Below, in pieces: positions 49,211-61,551 of a DNA stretch of 64,000 nucleotides. Positions within the stretch are counted from its first letter, which is position 1. Every line of letters begins with the position of its first letter. The stretch spans positions 134,348 to 198,347 of the forward strand of contig QZCP01000024.1 in the NCBI GenBank assembly GCA_003956705.1, given 5' to 3'. Position numbers and translations under genes: made by a program. The notes under the pieces are model-generated. The model had not been told where the DNA came from. It worked only from the letters and a program-made list of their open reading frames with translations, and did no database searches. The DNA is from Brevipalpus yothersi (taxonomy: Eukaryota; Arthropoda; Arachnida; Trombidiformes; Tenuipalpidae).

Positions 49211-49645
49211 ATGTTGATGCCCAAGCAAAATCGGACTGCTATCTATGAATATTTGTTTAAGGAAGGTGTCATTGTGGCCAAGAAGGACACTGTTCTACCA
49301 AGACATCCAGCTTTTCCTGCTAAAGACGCCGCAGTTACCATAACAAATTTACAAGTAATCAAGACTCTCCAGTCTCTTAAATCTAGAGGTTATGTTAAGG
49401 AACAATTCGCATGGAGACACTATTATTGGTATCTTACTAATGAAGGAATTCAATATCTACGTGATTACCTTCACTTACCTGCTGAAATTGTGCCCGCAAC
49501 ATTACAGCGAAAGAAGCCCGCAGATGCTCGCAGAGCTGGTGGTCCAGGCCAACAACCAGGAATGAAGGGAGATGAAGGATTCCCCATGGACAAGCGACCT
49601 GGTGGTCTCGGTGGTTATGGACGAGGACGACCGATCGAACAGTGA
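49211..49645 (+). CDS. RPS10: Ribosomal protein eS10
   Basis: Component of the small ribosomal subunit. A single uninterrupted coding exon encodes 144 residues. It begins MLMPKQNRTAIYEYLFKEGV; the winged-helix domain continues with VAKKDTVLPRHPAFP, then LQSLKSRGYVKEQFAWRHYY, then YLTNEGIQYLRDYLHLPAEI. The C-terminus is Gly/Arg/Pro-rich (GGLGGYGRGRPIEQ). Human eS10 is 165 residues and has a longer Gly/Arg tail, so this copy is somewhat short at the C-terminus. The context AAG ATG TTG ATG offers two nearby ATGs; I take the first. AATAAA follows at 49669, only 24 bases after the stop, so the 3' UTR is probably very short. Confidence 0.97.
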   Translation: MLMPKQNRTAIYEYLFKEGVIVAKKDTVLPRHPAFPAKDAAVTITNLQVIKTLQSLKSRGYVKEQFAWRHYYWYLTNEGIQYLRDYLHLPAEIVPATLQRKKPADARRAGGPGQQPGMKGDEGFPMDKRPGGLGGYGRGRPIEQ

Positions 49646-50858
49646 GATCATCTTGCGACTAGTTGTGTAATAAATGGTTTATTAATAATCTTCAATTAAA
49701 AAGCTGAACCAGCTTTCAACTCGAAAAGTTGTCAACGCCTCATAAGTTGTGTTCCTTATGGATGTAAATCTTTTGAGAGTTCCCGCAGAATCATGTTGAG
49801 AAATATATTCATCGAGTAATAGCACAGACATTTTTCTCTTGGGAAATACTTCCATGTCCACCCAAGTCTATACCAGCATATTAATGAGGAGAAGTAGAGG
49901 AATTTGGAGCTCACCAAATTTAATATTCAATATTTTCAAATCAGCAGCAGAAATTCAGTTAATAATTGGCACTTAGATGTGTGTGGGAGACAATTTGATT
50001 TTTTGCGCCCAAATGTTGATCATCTTAATTTCTTTCTAATCAGCAGATGACGCAAGATGTCTTGAAGATGAACTTGAATTTGAGCTCTTGGATATTTTCT
50101 TTCCGGTTCAAGATCAAATCTCGAGATTTCTGATGAAATTTTTTGCATATCAATTCTACCTATGATTTTCTGATGATAACAGAATGTCAATTTGCCCTCC
50201 GAGCTGGATCAAGTAGAATGAACCCGTCTTTAGATGATCCTATTTACGAGTTCTTGTCGGAGAACTCAGAGTTAATCAGGTAGATCCTGTCTCATGATGG
50301 AGACTATATGCATGATGAGAGAAAGCGTCATCTCAAGAAATTGCACAATTATCGAGAGTCATTTGAATGAAAGGGATGATGATCGTGATTTTTTTTTGTA
50401 ATTGACGTATAACAAAACGTTTAGAATACAGAAAGTTGACCATCAAAACAGAGTTTCGGTCGTCTGAACTCTTCAGAAAAAATTTTTGAGGAATCCCGTT
50501 GTGTTTTGAGTTCACACAAGTATCAGGGGAGTTTCTGAGGTCTGTCACCGACATTTTCCCCCTCTTTGGCCTTTTGTTCATCTGTTATCTCTCGATATCC
50601 CCATGAGTCTACCGCTTCACCATTCCATGATCACCAAAGTTATTTATAGTAAATGTTTTATTAATCAATCTACAATCAAAGAGCTGAATACACTTCAAAA
50701 CTCGATAAGTTTTCAATTATTGGAAAATTCATTCATTCTGACAAGATATTAATTTTTCAATACTTTTATGAATAGTTGGAACTTTTTCGGTTGGTGTTGA
50801 TCAGCCTTTTAATGAGGTAATGGTCCAAAGATGATTATGTTGAGATAAGTAGATACTC
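49646..50858. other. Tail-to-tail interval of RPS10 and Wnt5
   Basis: No supported gene. It holds the RPS10 poly-A signal (49669-49674) and a minus-strand AATAAA at about 50659-50664 that is a candidate for Wnt5. Sequence at about 49672-49732 is repeated in diverged form at about 50653-50718. Confidence 0.5.
49672..50718. repeat. Diverged direct repeat pair (about 49672-49732 and 50653-50718)
   Basis: Both copies read TTTATTAAT, then AATCT.CAAT.AAA.AGCTGAA, then TCAA..CTCGA.AAGTT.TCAA in the same order. Roughly four bases in five match across about 60 bases. The copies are about 980 bases apart on the same strand, the first beginning at the RPS10 poly-A site. The span given includes the unrelated spacer. 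Confidence 0.5.
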
Positions 50859-52175
50859 TTATTTACATGTGTGAATTTCTTTGTCAATGGTGCATGTCTC
50901 ACATTGTACATAGCAACACCAATGGAACTGACACTTGCATCTCTCGGTGACCTGAGCTGTATGCGTTGTGAATCCTCGGCCACAACACAGGGATTCACAG
51001 CTATCGGAGCCTCGTGATGTTGGGTTACATTGTCTACCCTTTGTACCAAATTTTCCCTTCTTTGAACTGTTCCCACAAAAATCAGGGGAACCATCCACAT
51101 GAACAAGGTCCTCAGCGGTGGGCATTTTTTGTCGTCGATTTCGAACTTGCAGCTTTCCTCTTTTATTGATTTTCACTTCGGTCGATTTTTCATACTTCCC
51201 TTTCAGATAGTCTCCAATCTGTTTGAATATAAAAAAAGATATGAATGTATTTCTGAGCAATATTTTTGTCACAAAAGATTTACTGTCGACTTTTATACGT
51301 CACTATTGTATAAATTCACTCTATTTTCAGCTATTACATTCCTCTGAATCGAGAGAAAAAGAATCGAATACCATTGAGAAATGCTAGGGTAAAGAATATT
51401 GGCATCATGGGAGCCCTCAAAGCGAGGGTGAAGTGGTCTATTTGGCTCTTCAAATGAGGATCTATTAAATGTTCTCCATGAATAAACTTGAGGAACTCTA
51501 TCTCATTTGGTCATTTTGTTTGAAGTTCAAAAGATTCATGCTTTCTGAGGGTATTCAATTTCTATATTCTCATTTCTCCCATTGGATGAATACAATTTTT
51601 TCTCGGACTTTTCAAATAGCTTTCAGTTGGACAAGGAGAAACTTTCGAGGTCCTAAAATTATCGTACAATAATCAATGAGGAACTTCATGAATAGATGAA
51701 GAAAAATATGGTTAAATGGTTAGATGGTTTCAGGTAGCTAGATCAGTCTTTCATAGTCCACCAAAAGTTAAGCAACAATGCAGGATCGAGATTCCTTTTT
51801 TTCGAATCAGAATATTAGCGAATCTCACAAGCCTCCTGATACATCTCGACTTTGTGCCTGATCTTTTGTTATAGAGCTTGAGGTACCTCTGTCACACTAG
51901 AAACTTTTAAGGACAGGTATCAGTCTGAATGCTTCGATCAATTGATCTTGTTCACTTATCGAAGATGTAGGGTATTGTTAAACTCAATTGTAGGGATTTC
52001 TTTGTGAAGTTAGTGCGAGTAGATCTTGTCACAGTCCAATTGATCCTATTCCTCTAAAACCCTTGGACTTTTCAACATAAGGTAAAACGAAAGAATGAAT
52101 CAATCTCTAGGTATTATCTAGAAATCTCTCCTCCAACATTCGGAAAAAAAGACGTTTTCTCTCTTAATCTTATTT

Positions 52176-52214
<39 letters not shown>

Positions 52215-52295
52215 CGTTCTCTCTCTATCGAATGCTGACTACAACAGAAACTCATTAATCATGAGGAGCAAAAGAAAGTGACTCACGAACGAGCT

Positions 52296-52348
<53 letters not shown>

Positions 52349-54267
52349 ATGAGGATGAAAGTAGAAATGATTCTTTCTTCAATATTTTCGGCATGAAAGT
52401 CTGTAGGCCAATATATAAGCCAAAAGCCGTTAATTATTGGCCTATAAGAATGGCTTTACCTATACCGTTCACATTATTCTTCAAGATTGATGATTAACTG
52501 TAATTATATATTGTACATTGTGGCTGTTTATTGAACGTCCTCAATAAGATGTTTTAGCCAAAGTCAAAGTTGTTAGATGTCTTTCTTCCGTCTTTTGATT
52601 TCTCTCCTTCATTAGTTTTGCCAACACTATTTGATGGGCAAAATTTCTGAAAGCTACAATACGGGCTCTGGGCTCAGGGTAGAAAGTTTTATTCACTGTG
52701 AAATTCACATTAGCACTCAACCTTACCATAGTGTGAATTCACAAGACAGCAGTACATCATTATGCTGTCTAGTTACCTGTGTGAAAGTTTCTTTTGAAAA
52801 ATGCAGTCATGTTCACGCTTGTCGAATTTGTTTCTGAAGTTTCTGAACCAAAATACTTGTTAAATATCTTACTCAAAAACCATTGGAAAAGTGAAATATC
52901 ATACATCGTTCAAATGGCTTTATTTTCTGTGGTCTAGGGAACATTAGTTGTTGTCCATTCACGATGGTTGAAAATTTGCTCTCAAACCTGACTTCTTTTT
53001 CAAAACAACATCTCAATGAATTTCGAAACTCAAACTGATTTTAAGAATATTCTCACAAACTATTGATACTTTTTTTGCATTTTCGCATCTCCAGAATAGA
53101 TAGAGTGAGAGCTGAATCTACTATTCCATCACTCTTGATGGTGAGCTATCATCCCATGCCGAATAAAGTTTTAAAGGACTCAGAATGGACACAGTTTTTT
53201 TCTAAAAATAAGTCAGCAAGACATGAAAAGCTCATGTTCTTGATTGTGAGCTAGATTCAAATCATCATCTCTAATCGTGGTCCGCAAAATACAATGGATT
53301 GTAAGTTGGAAACTATTTTGCTCACATGTTCTTTGGACCGATTGGTAGATGTGTGTATTAGCTGTTCCAAGCTGGATTGAATTGAGTGGAAAATTGGATA
53401 ATCAGAGAGAAAGAGAGAGAGGGAGGGAGGATGCGGAGGAGGAAAAGGAGGATGTAGAAAGATGGAGAGAGCAACAATTCAAGATTGAATCGTGAAAACT
53501 CTTCCTGGTCCATAATCGACTCGTTCATGAGCCAATGAGCTTGAATTCGAAGTAAAGTCAGTCATAGGATCATTGCACTATAACAAAGCATAAAGGTTGG
53601 TTCAGCAATCATTTCTTTTTTCCTATTCCTGTAAATACTATTCCATTCACTGCTCGTAACATGAGATATTGCCTCTCCAATAGCTAAACGAGATTACTCT
53701 GTAAATTCTTTCGAGCGAATTCATTTCACGGGTAACAGATTTCATCTTCAGAAAATTTAACCCTATGGCTATAGAAATCGAAGAGAATGTATCATTGAAC
53801 ATGGATAATTTGAGTTCACATCTAGTTTCAAGAATTGCTTTCTCACTTTACTTTCTCGATGGCTATTGATTTTTTTTGAAGTGAATATACAACTGAAAGT
53901 CAATTGTTAAGCTTTTTGTGTTATGTCAGAGAGTATTGCAAATCGGAATAGAATTTTTGAATTTGATTTTGACAGCTTTCAAGAGGGGACAGAGAATGAG
54001 CTGGTATCACTCCATAGCCGATGTGCTCTAGGGTTTGTGGGTGGTAAAATTTTCAGAAGATTTTTCTCCTCTCTACCTCTCTGATATTTTCAAGATTCTC
54101 TGTCCTCCCTAGTTTGTGTCCATAAAAAGGATAGGGCACTCCATGAGTAGGTAAAAGAGATTGCCTTAGGCCGAGAAACCATGTCTGGAGATGCCCAAGT
54201 GGAAGTGGTAGAGAGAAAGATAACTTTTTGGCTCAAAAAAGCATCACTCACTTTCGAGCGGGCCAAC

Positions 54268-54328
<61 letters not shown>

Positions 54329-57300
54329 AAACTCGATTTTGTGGCCGTATAATTATTTTGCCAGGTAGATGTTAAAAGTGAATGTTAATGCCTAACCTAT
54401 GAATTCCTTCATATCGGAGGTGTTCAAGGCAATCGCGCATAATGGTCAAGGCGGAACACAATGAGCATCATAAGACACCAGAAAATCTCCTAGGAAAACC
54501 TTGCGGCCTCTTTCTTCCCATAATACATGGTGTTGAAACAAATTTTCAGCTTCATCAAATCTCTATACATCCAGCCTCTATACATCACTTCACAGCTAAA
54601 GCTGGAGCTTGTATGGCGGTCATTTTTGGCCAAAATAATAGCGTTATTCTGTACCCATGAATTGATTGCAACTTTTACTCGGTTTCGTCTCATTTGTGAT
54701 CCTCTTTTCTTTCCGTGTAGCGGTTAGATTGAATTGTTGACCTCAATGAATCCACTTGAGTGGCCATATACACTCACATCCACACGCAACACCTCAAAAA
54801 TCGAATGTTTCAGAGCGAAATCCTCACTTTTCTAGCTCTCAATCTTCACAGCACTACACTAAACGTGAATGATTCGTAAAATACAGACCTCCGCGCTCAG
54901 CTTGTTCTATCAATTTCGTGTCTTTACTTTCTCTCCAAGAGGTGTGATTTAGCGGTAAAGATGTGAAGTAGAAAATATTCTCATTTTTTGGAAAGAAAAC
55001 ACGAAATCTTTGATTAATGATGAAAACCGATTGCTAGGTCATGGTTAACAGAAGCTAAAAAGACGCTATTTCAACCATAATATGACATGATTGTCTTGTC
55101 CATCGATCTCAACTTTCAAAGATAGGACAACGAACCAGAAGGAGAGAAAGAGAATCTATAGCAGAATTTGATTAAAATACTCTTCTCAGGCTATTTTCAG
55201 CTCGATGGGAAGGTAATAAGTTTAGTAAGTTTGATGAAATTTGGAAGAAGGCTCAAGCTAGCATCTTTGATATTATTCTTGGGCTTGAGAGGCCTCAGTG
55301 ACATGAATCGAAGACGAATTTGTGAATCCCACATGGCTAAAACTTATTCACTGACTGGAGATACTTAAGGTGAGGTCGATAGGGCTTGAGTTTGGTCGCG
55401 ATTTGACGTGCCTCTCTCTTCCATCCTGTACATGAGAGAGAGAGAGAAAAAAAAGGCCGCTGGCTAGGATCTATCGATGAATTAGCCTCTGTCTTGTTCT
55501 CAATCCTGTAATTTATAACTTCTCTCTGACTAGTTTGCTTATCGTATTAGGGGAGCCCATGTTACAGCAATGATGTTCTCATCATGAATTCAATGTTTAT
55601 AATGATTTTTTGGTGATTTTCTGTTACGCTTCTCTGATTTTTATGGACAAGTTTTTGACACAACATAGATATTCCCAGACTACACAAACATTACCTTTGT
55701 GATGCTACTGATACAACTGGTGAAAATTGTATGCACAACGCTCTGAGGTTTGATTTAAATTGACAGCCTGATGGAGCATTTAAGATTTGGCAGCTTAGGT
55801 GGTTTCATTTGAATGTGAAAAATTTTAGTGTTACATGGCTGAGAGGCTTTCAGATGAGATAGCCTCAAAAGACTCTAAGGATTTTAGTGTTGAGAAATGT
55901 TCCAATAGAATAGATCCCAGAAAGCAAAATAGCCATGTACATGTAATCAAGGTGTTGAATAAGCTTGACCTTATTCTTCTCTCTTTGGAAAAATCGTAAA
56001 TTTCAAGACTTTTCCCTGATAATCTTAGTTTGAATAACATGTCTTCTGAACTTGGATTGAAGCGAGTTTATGAAAATCCTCTCGCCTTACAAAAAAGTCT
56101 CGAAGTCAACCTAAAAGTGAATTTTGGGCAAAACTTCTTTCTTGCGAGACCTCAATCAAGTTTGAAATGGACAGATAAGGCAGATTGTGGTTGACTCAAA
56201 TCATGCTCAGAAAATGTGCACCATCAAATCTCAGACTGCGATTCATATGTTGAAGGAAACTTGTCACTCGCTGATCGAAAATGAATGCATTAAAACACTA
56301 TAAATCCCCACTTTTATTTGCTCATCATCAAGTCATCATCACAGCCATGATTTGGAGAAAACGGAAACATCTTCTCCTCTCTCTCTCCGTCTACTCATCT
56401 CAAACTGATCAAAGTTTCCCTTCAAATGAGGATTGAAGCGATAAAGGAGCTATTGCGACTAATTGCAAATATTCAAGACACAGTTGCCTGAGAGAAAGAA
56501 AGAAGCTGAAAACGACCTCAGCCCACTGGTGTGATGAGACATCCACAAACCCACCGCTAATGCATCGCTATATGTGTATCAAGCGAGGCCTCCTCAGCCA
56601 AATGATCCGTCGAATGCAACATGATGATGATTGAATTGAATGCCTCCAGCCGCAATCAGGGCAAGAGCTTTCTTTCCTTCTTGCTCTCTAGATTCTTGAG
56701 GGGCTTGGGCTGAAGAGATGCTGTGGCCATCATAGATGGTTAAGTGGTGGTGTTTATTCAAGTTAAGGAAATATATTCCACGTTCAAGAGCTCATCCCAT
56801 CGATGACAGCAGTAATCAATGTAAACGGCACAAGAGCTTTTATTAGGGTGAATACAAGAGGAGAGACAGTGAGGGAGAGAGAGGGAGAGAGAAAGAGAGA
56901 GATAAAGAGAGAGCAATAGAACGATGAAAAATGTTCTTCTATGGCTACTGGGCCGAGAGGAATAATTTTCCGATTCGAATAGATATCAATAGGTTTGTGC
57001 AGAGCTGAATTCATCGCAACATTATGAAGATTTTGACTGTAGGCTCTGCGAATAATGACTGTGAGGTACATAGAAAGATGAAATGATTCGTATGATCGGA
57101 AAATGAAAGAAAAGAGAGGAGCATACATCCTCTGTTTCAAGTATTCTTCGAAAAACCAGTGGACTTTGAGGAGAGAGAAAGAAGAAAAAAGTACAGAGGC
57201 AGCTTATTGAATGCTCAACATGCCTCATCTCTCTCTCCCCTCCTGAATTATAAATAACTTAATCTTGGATAAAAATCATGATAGGCTGATCAAACTTGCA

Positions 57301-57411
57301 AGAAAAATATATTACGATCGCATCAAGATGGGGAGCGAGGGAGAAAGAGAAAAAATATGTGATGAAAAGAGGAAGAGAGAGAATATTTTCCCAGTTATAA
57401 TTCTATCTAGC

Positions 57412-57503
<92 letters not shown>

Positions 57504-60500
57504 GGAAGCTGAGAAGGAATGATAATGGATGAAATTATCAATTTTTCAAGCTTTTACATCCCAATATGTACACTAGAGTATCAAAGCCTTGGGCGATGCT
57601 TTATCTAAAAGTTTTCAACACCGATATGTTGAGGCATATGAGAATTACATATGAAAGGGAAAGTCTCGGCTGGATATTTTCCGTACTAATATTTGTTCGA
57701 ATGAAAATCTCGATGCTGACTCTCCTAGAAGACCAACAAAAAAATCTTCAAACAGTTTTCATAGGCATCTATCCCATATACATTGTACTACATTATACAT
57801 TGTACTGCTCGACTTCTTCATCTAAACTTTTGTTAGCATGTTAATAAAATCTTTCTTTGGGTCCATCGAAAAGCGAGCAAGCATAGATTGGAACCTCCAG
57901 CCTAGCTATATAAGAAATTGAAATGTGACCAAATTCTCGATAAATTAAGCGATCCCATTCTGGTAAATTACAGGTGAGCTGAACTGATGTCATATGCTAC
58001 GATTTCACCAAATTTCTTCAAAAAATTTCCAAACTGTTGCATTCTCATCTGGAGAGATCGATCTTTCCTTACTCTCAGTGAATAAATGCTACATTTTCTC
58101 ATCAACTATTCTATTCTAACCAAGCCATTCTCTGATAGATAATTAATGAGATGACATGATTTATACAGTATGATGCGAGGCAACATTGGCCTGAGAGGGT
58201 AAAAACAAGTGTGGCAATTCGGAATGCTGGGCCATTATTTTGTGTGTAGTACACCATAATAATGTTTCTCAAATTAAATCCTATAAGAATCTATCTGGTA
58301 GAGAATATTATAGAGAAAGGAGTATGTTTGTATCTAAATTGAGGTATCAAAGATTTTGCACACCTGAACAATGAAAGTTTACTTAGAAAGTATTCTCAGG
58401 AGAATTAATTTGTAATTCACAAGATCCAACACAGTCACTCATCAGTGTTGATGAATTCCATCCTCGATTCACATGAAGAGCAAGGAAGTGAAATCCGAAT
58501 TACATCCTCTTCATGAGGGTTTGATTAGAAATTTACATTTATATTGTATGAACTGTGAGAGTGTGACATATTCTTGAAAGTTCACTAACAAGTTGTAAGT
58601 TTTGTCTGTCTTGTAAGGATCAAAGTGACCTATCAAATGGATTTCGAATTAACTGCTGGTTATGTGATTGATTGAGGTGATTAATCGGAACTGCTGGAGT
58701 TTGATTGAAGTCATTCAAAGCATTCCAAAATTGCGAAGAACAACTTCCGAAATCATTCAAGACATAGAAATGAGAACATTATCAAGCAGGTAAGAATTAG
58801 AAATGTTCCTTTTTCTTGTCCCTTTGCAAGAAAATTAGGGAAAAATTTTCACAAACACTTACCTCTCTGAAGGTTGACAGTTGCTGCCAACAAGTTATCA
58901 ATGAACAGGAGCCGGAAACACCATGGCATTTGCATGTTACGCGAGTTTTTCGGATAACAGCCTGAAAAAGTAGATGGAAATGTCTTCGTGAATTGATGAA
59001 TCAAAGATTTGAGAATCTTAAATACTTATGAGTATGATAGTATGAACGAAGAGTGGCCCATCAGACTCAATTTGAGGTAAAAATTGAGACGAAAAAGTAA
59101 TTTCTCTCCACTGATAATGAATAAAAAGCTTTCTACCTTGAGGCTTGATCAATACCGAAACTGATAAGCTTCTGGGAGCGGTTTGTTCTTAAAGTGTCCT
59201 AGTGAGTGTCTAAAAGTGTGTCCAACAAGTGACTCTTTTTAGCTTCTAACTTTTCGGATTCATTCTACCCATTGCCGACAATCGAGCGATTGGCTTGTAA
59301 AATGTTTTTTGCATGAAGTGAAGTGAAAAAATTTCCAATTTCTATATCTCTCTCTCTTTTCTTTGGGCTTAACAAAAACTCAGGCTCATGTTATCGAGGC
59401 ATTGAATTCACAAAAATCTGTGAAAAACTTCTTCTGGATCGCCCCTTGTTCAATAAGCTAGCTTTCATTTCTCACTTGTAATAGAATTATTACATGCTCA
59501 ACAAACTATTCCTCTACCTCAGAGCGGCCATTCCTGTACCGACTCGCTGATACACGCATTACTGGTTCATTGAAGAATGTTTTTCAATCGCTCATAAATA
59601 CAAATCAATCTCTCTCTCTCTTCCTTCAGCCGAGCAAATAGAATAAATTATTCACAACTGTTGCTGAAATTTTTGTGATAATATTTTTTCTCTTCCTCGA
59701 ATCGCGGATAAGTTTACTTGAGCTTTTGTTGAAACTCTTGATCCTCCTTCTCTCCACTCTTCATTGATACTCTGTTTTTATGGAAGATGGGGAGAGAATT
59801 TCTCTTTGTCTTATGGTGTAATATTCTTTGGGAGAATTGCATTCACTCGCTCATTTCTCTTCCTTTCCACGTTCTCCCACTAATATCTTTCCTCGATTTT
59901 CTCGCATCTCCGAGCAATTAAGGGCAAATGTTGGTGAAGTTTGTGTGTATTTAAGTGAGAGTGTGTGCTTGGGTCCATAAATGAAAAATGGACAATACAG
60001 GAAACCGAATCATAGAAGACAAAGACAATAAGAAACATGATGCTTACCCGTCTTCCGACTTCATTATTGTGAAGATTCATCAATCTGCGTCCTTTTTCCT
60101 TCAAAGATTTGCTTGTACTTTTCTCCTTTTCCCTTACATCGATAAAAGTTTCCGAAAACTTGTATCCATAATCGATATTGTCACCACATCCACCCCACAG
60201 CCAATCTTTTTCCAGATTAGCTGGTCTTGCCGCCTTACTACAGCCACAATTAGGCAATTGACCATCGCGACAAGCACGAGCCACAGTATGTACAACTCCA
60301 GCCGTCGATATGGCATGAGCAAAAGCGGCCTCACGACTGGCCTCACCTTTATCGATATAAGATTGGAAAACTTCCGTTTCGTCGACAACCGAACAATTCC
60401 ATCGACTATTTTGAAATTGCCACTGACACTCATTAACACCCAAACGAACACCCCGTCCGATATGGGGAATATGATCTCGATACAGGTTACACAATTGTCT

Positions 60501-60710
60501 CTGACCCTTGGAGAGGCCTTTTAATTGGTCACAGGTGAGGTCAGACAATTTATCTTTCACCACAAAAACTTGCTCAATAATAACATTTTTATCCGCCACT
60601 TGTGAACACACAATCGAACGATTATGATGAAAAAAAATGATCGATACAATCAAAATCCAATTCGATAAGGTCACTACCGAGAACGCTATCCCGTTCAATG
60701 GTGGTAGCAT
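50859..60710 (-). CDS. Wnt5: Wnt5-like secreted signalling ligand
   Basis: Lipid-modified morphogen of the Wnt family, usually acting through Frizzled, Ror or Ryk receptors. Three coding exons: 60710-60048, 58961-58863 and 51218-50859, all phase 0, giving 373 residues. I start at the ATG at 60710 (MLPPLNGIAF); the signal anchor NWILIVSIIFF follows. Exon 1 has SRWNCSVVDE (a glycosylation site), then CGCSKAARP, then DWLWGGCGDNIDYGYKF, a stretch characteristic of Wnt5, then LMNLHNNEVGRR. Exon 2 carries CHGVSGSC; its first Ser (about residue 237) is the palmitoleate attachment site. Exon 3 starts IGDYLKGKYEKS and has DGSPDFC, then CCGRGFTTHTAQVTERCKC, then FHWCCYVQCETC, ending HTCK. The Cys pattern appears complete. 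Wnt5 is my choice over other subfamilies from remembered signatures. Confidence 0.93.
52300..52344. repeat. (GA)n microsatellite
   Basis: A GA run of about 45 bases in the Wnt5 intron, about 100 bases from a CT/(TTTC)n tract at 52177-52215 of opposite strand bias. Confidence 0.95.
54272..54324. repeat. (GA)n microsatellite
   Basis: A perfect GA run of about 53 bases in the Wnt5 intron. Confidence 0.97.
57414..57500. repeat. (GA)n microsatellite, longest in the window
   Basis: A perfect GA run of about 87 bases in the Wnt5 intron. Confidence 0.97.
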
Positions 60711-61188
60711 CTCGGTGGCCAATTTTTGGTTTATTTTTCACCACTTTTCACTCTCTTCACACTCAAAACGATCGACAAACTAACTACTCTCGGTGGCCTC
60801 TCAAAAGTAAGAATCGTGAGAGAGAGAAAGAAAAAAGTCCAAAAGAGAGAAGAGAGAGAAGAGAGAGAGAGCATGTTCTGAATCATGTTTTATTTTTCGC
60901 GCCCATATATTATCTTGATTGAGGTTCAATAGATGGCGCCATGTGATTTGTGGGAAAAATTTTCGTTTGGAAAGTTGAAAAATTCTTTTTCTGTTCGAAA
61001 TTCGAAATCATGAAGATAAAAGTTCCGATTTGTTTTGTGTTTTTTTCGAGGTTTTTAAGGTTTTGTTTTTTGTTTCGCAAAAGGAAACTTTTTTCTTAAT
61101 AATTTTGGGGAACAATTAGTAATGTGCTTCCATGATTAAAATTGATGAGATAATATTCCTTGTCCACGATCTGGTTGAAATAGTATCG
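60711..61188. promoter_or_regulatory. Divergent promoter region of Wnt5 and the small RAD51-motif-like gene
   Basis: About 480 bases separate two divergent start codons. The interval has GA-rich clusters at 60820-60870 and the perfect palindrome ATGGCGCCAT at 60933-60942 within AGATGGCGCC. No clear TATA box is seen for either gene. Confidence 0.35.
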
Positions 61189-61551
61189 ATGGCAGATCAG
61201 CAACAAGATTTACGTCCACAAATTGGAACGACTGATGGATCTTGTCATGATGCCGATTTCAAGCTATCTCAACAGTGGGAAATTGTGTCCGATCAAGGGG
61301 ATTATGTGGTACTTGGTGTTCGTTCAAATGAATCTTCACTTCCTAAGAGTGGTAAAGATGCCATCAAGTGTGAACCAGATTCATGTGGAGATGGTGATCA
61401 AGTGACATCAAGTCAAAAGAAAGATTCGCCGGTAAAGATCAACAATAATAAGAAGCGAACTCATGTTCATCGAGTTGGCTTATCGAAAAAGCAACGAACA
61501 TCTAGACTCCACAAGAAAATTTACGATATGTTTTCCAGGTCTTATGGATGA
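61189..61551 (+). CDS. Small protein with RAD51AP1-like C-terminal motif
   Basis: A 120-residue frame starting MADQQQDLRPQIGTTDG. An in-frame ATG at 61132 would add a 19-residue hydrophobic leader; I prefer 61189. The middle is hydrophilic with WEIVSDQGDYVVLGV. The C-terminal third is basic and contains HRVGLSKKQRTSRLHKKIYD. This resembles the RAD51-interacting motif of RAD51AP1 and RAD51AP2 (a GLS, then a basic residue and an Arg, then LH), as I remember it. If that is right, the protein would bind RAD51 in homologous recombination. There is no signal peptide or membrane segment. It may be complete in one exon, or the last exon of a longer gene. No perfect AATAAA follows closely; ATTAAA lies near 61690. 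It diverges from Wnt5. The gene call is moderate and the function tentative. Confidence 0.55.
   Translation: MADQQQDLRPQIGTTDGSCHDADFKLSQQWEIVSDQGDYVVLGVRSNESSLPKSGKDAIKCEPDSCGDGDQVTSSQKKDSPVKINNNKKRTHVHRVGLSKKQRTSRLHKKIYDMFSRSYG

Larger units (their letters stand above)
51219..58862 (-). other. 7.6-kb last intron of Wnt5
   Basis: No nested gene can be supported. It contains GA tracts at 52300-52344, 54272-54324 and 57414-57500, and a (TTTC)n run near 52193-52215. The scattered short frames have no recognisable domains. Confidence 0.6.

Noticed and set aside
57566..57844. A 92-codon frame inside the last Wnt5 intron
   Set aside because: No recognisable domain, no splice partners and weak composition; treated as intronic.
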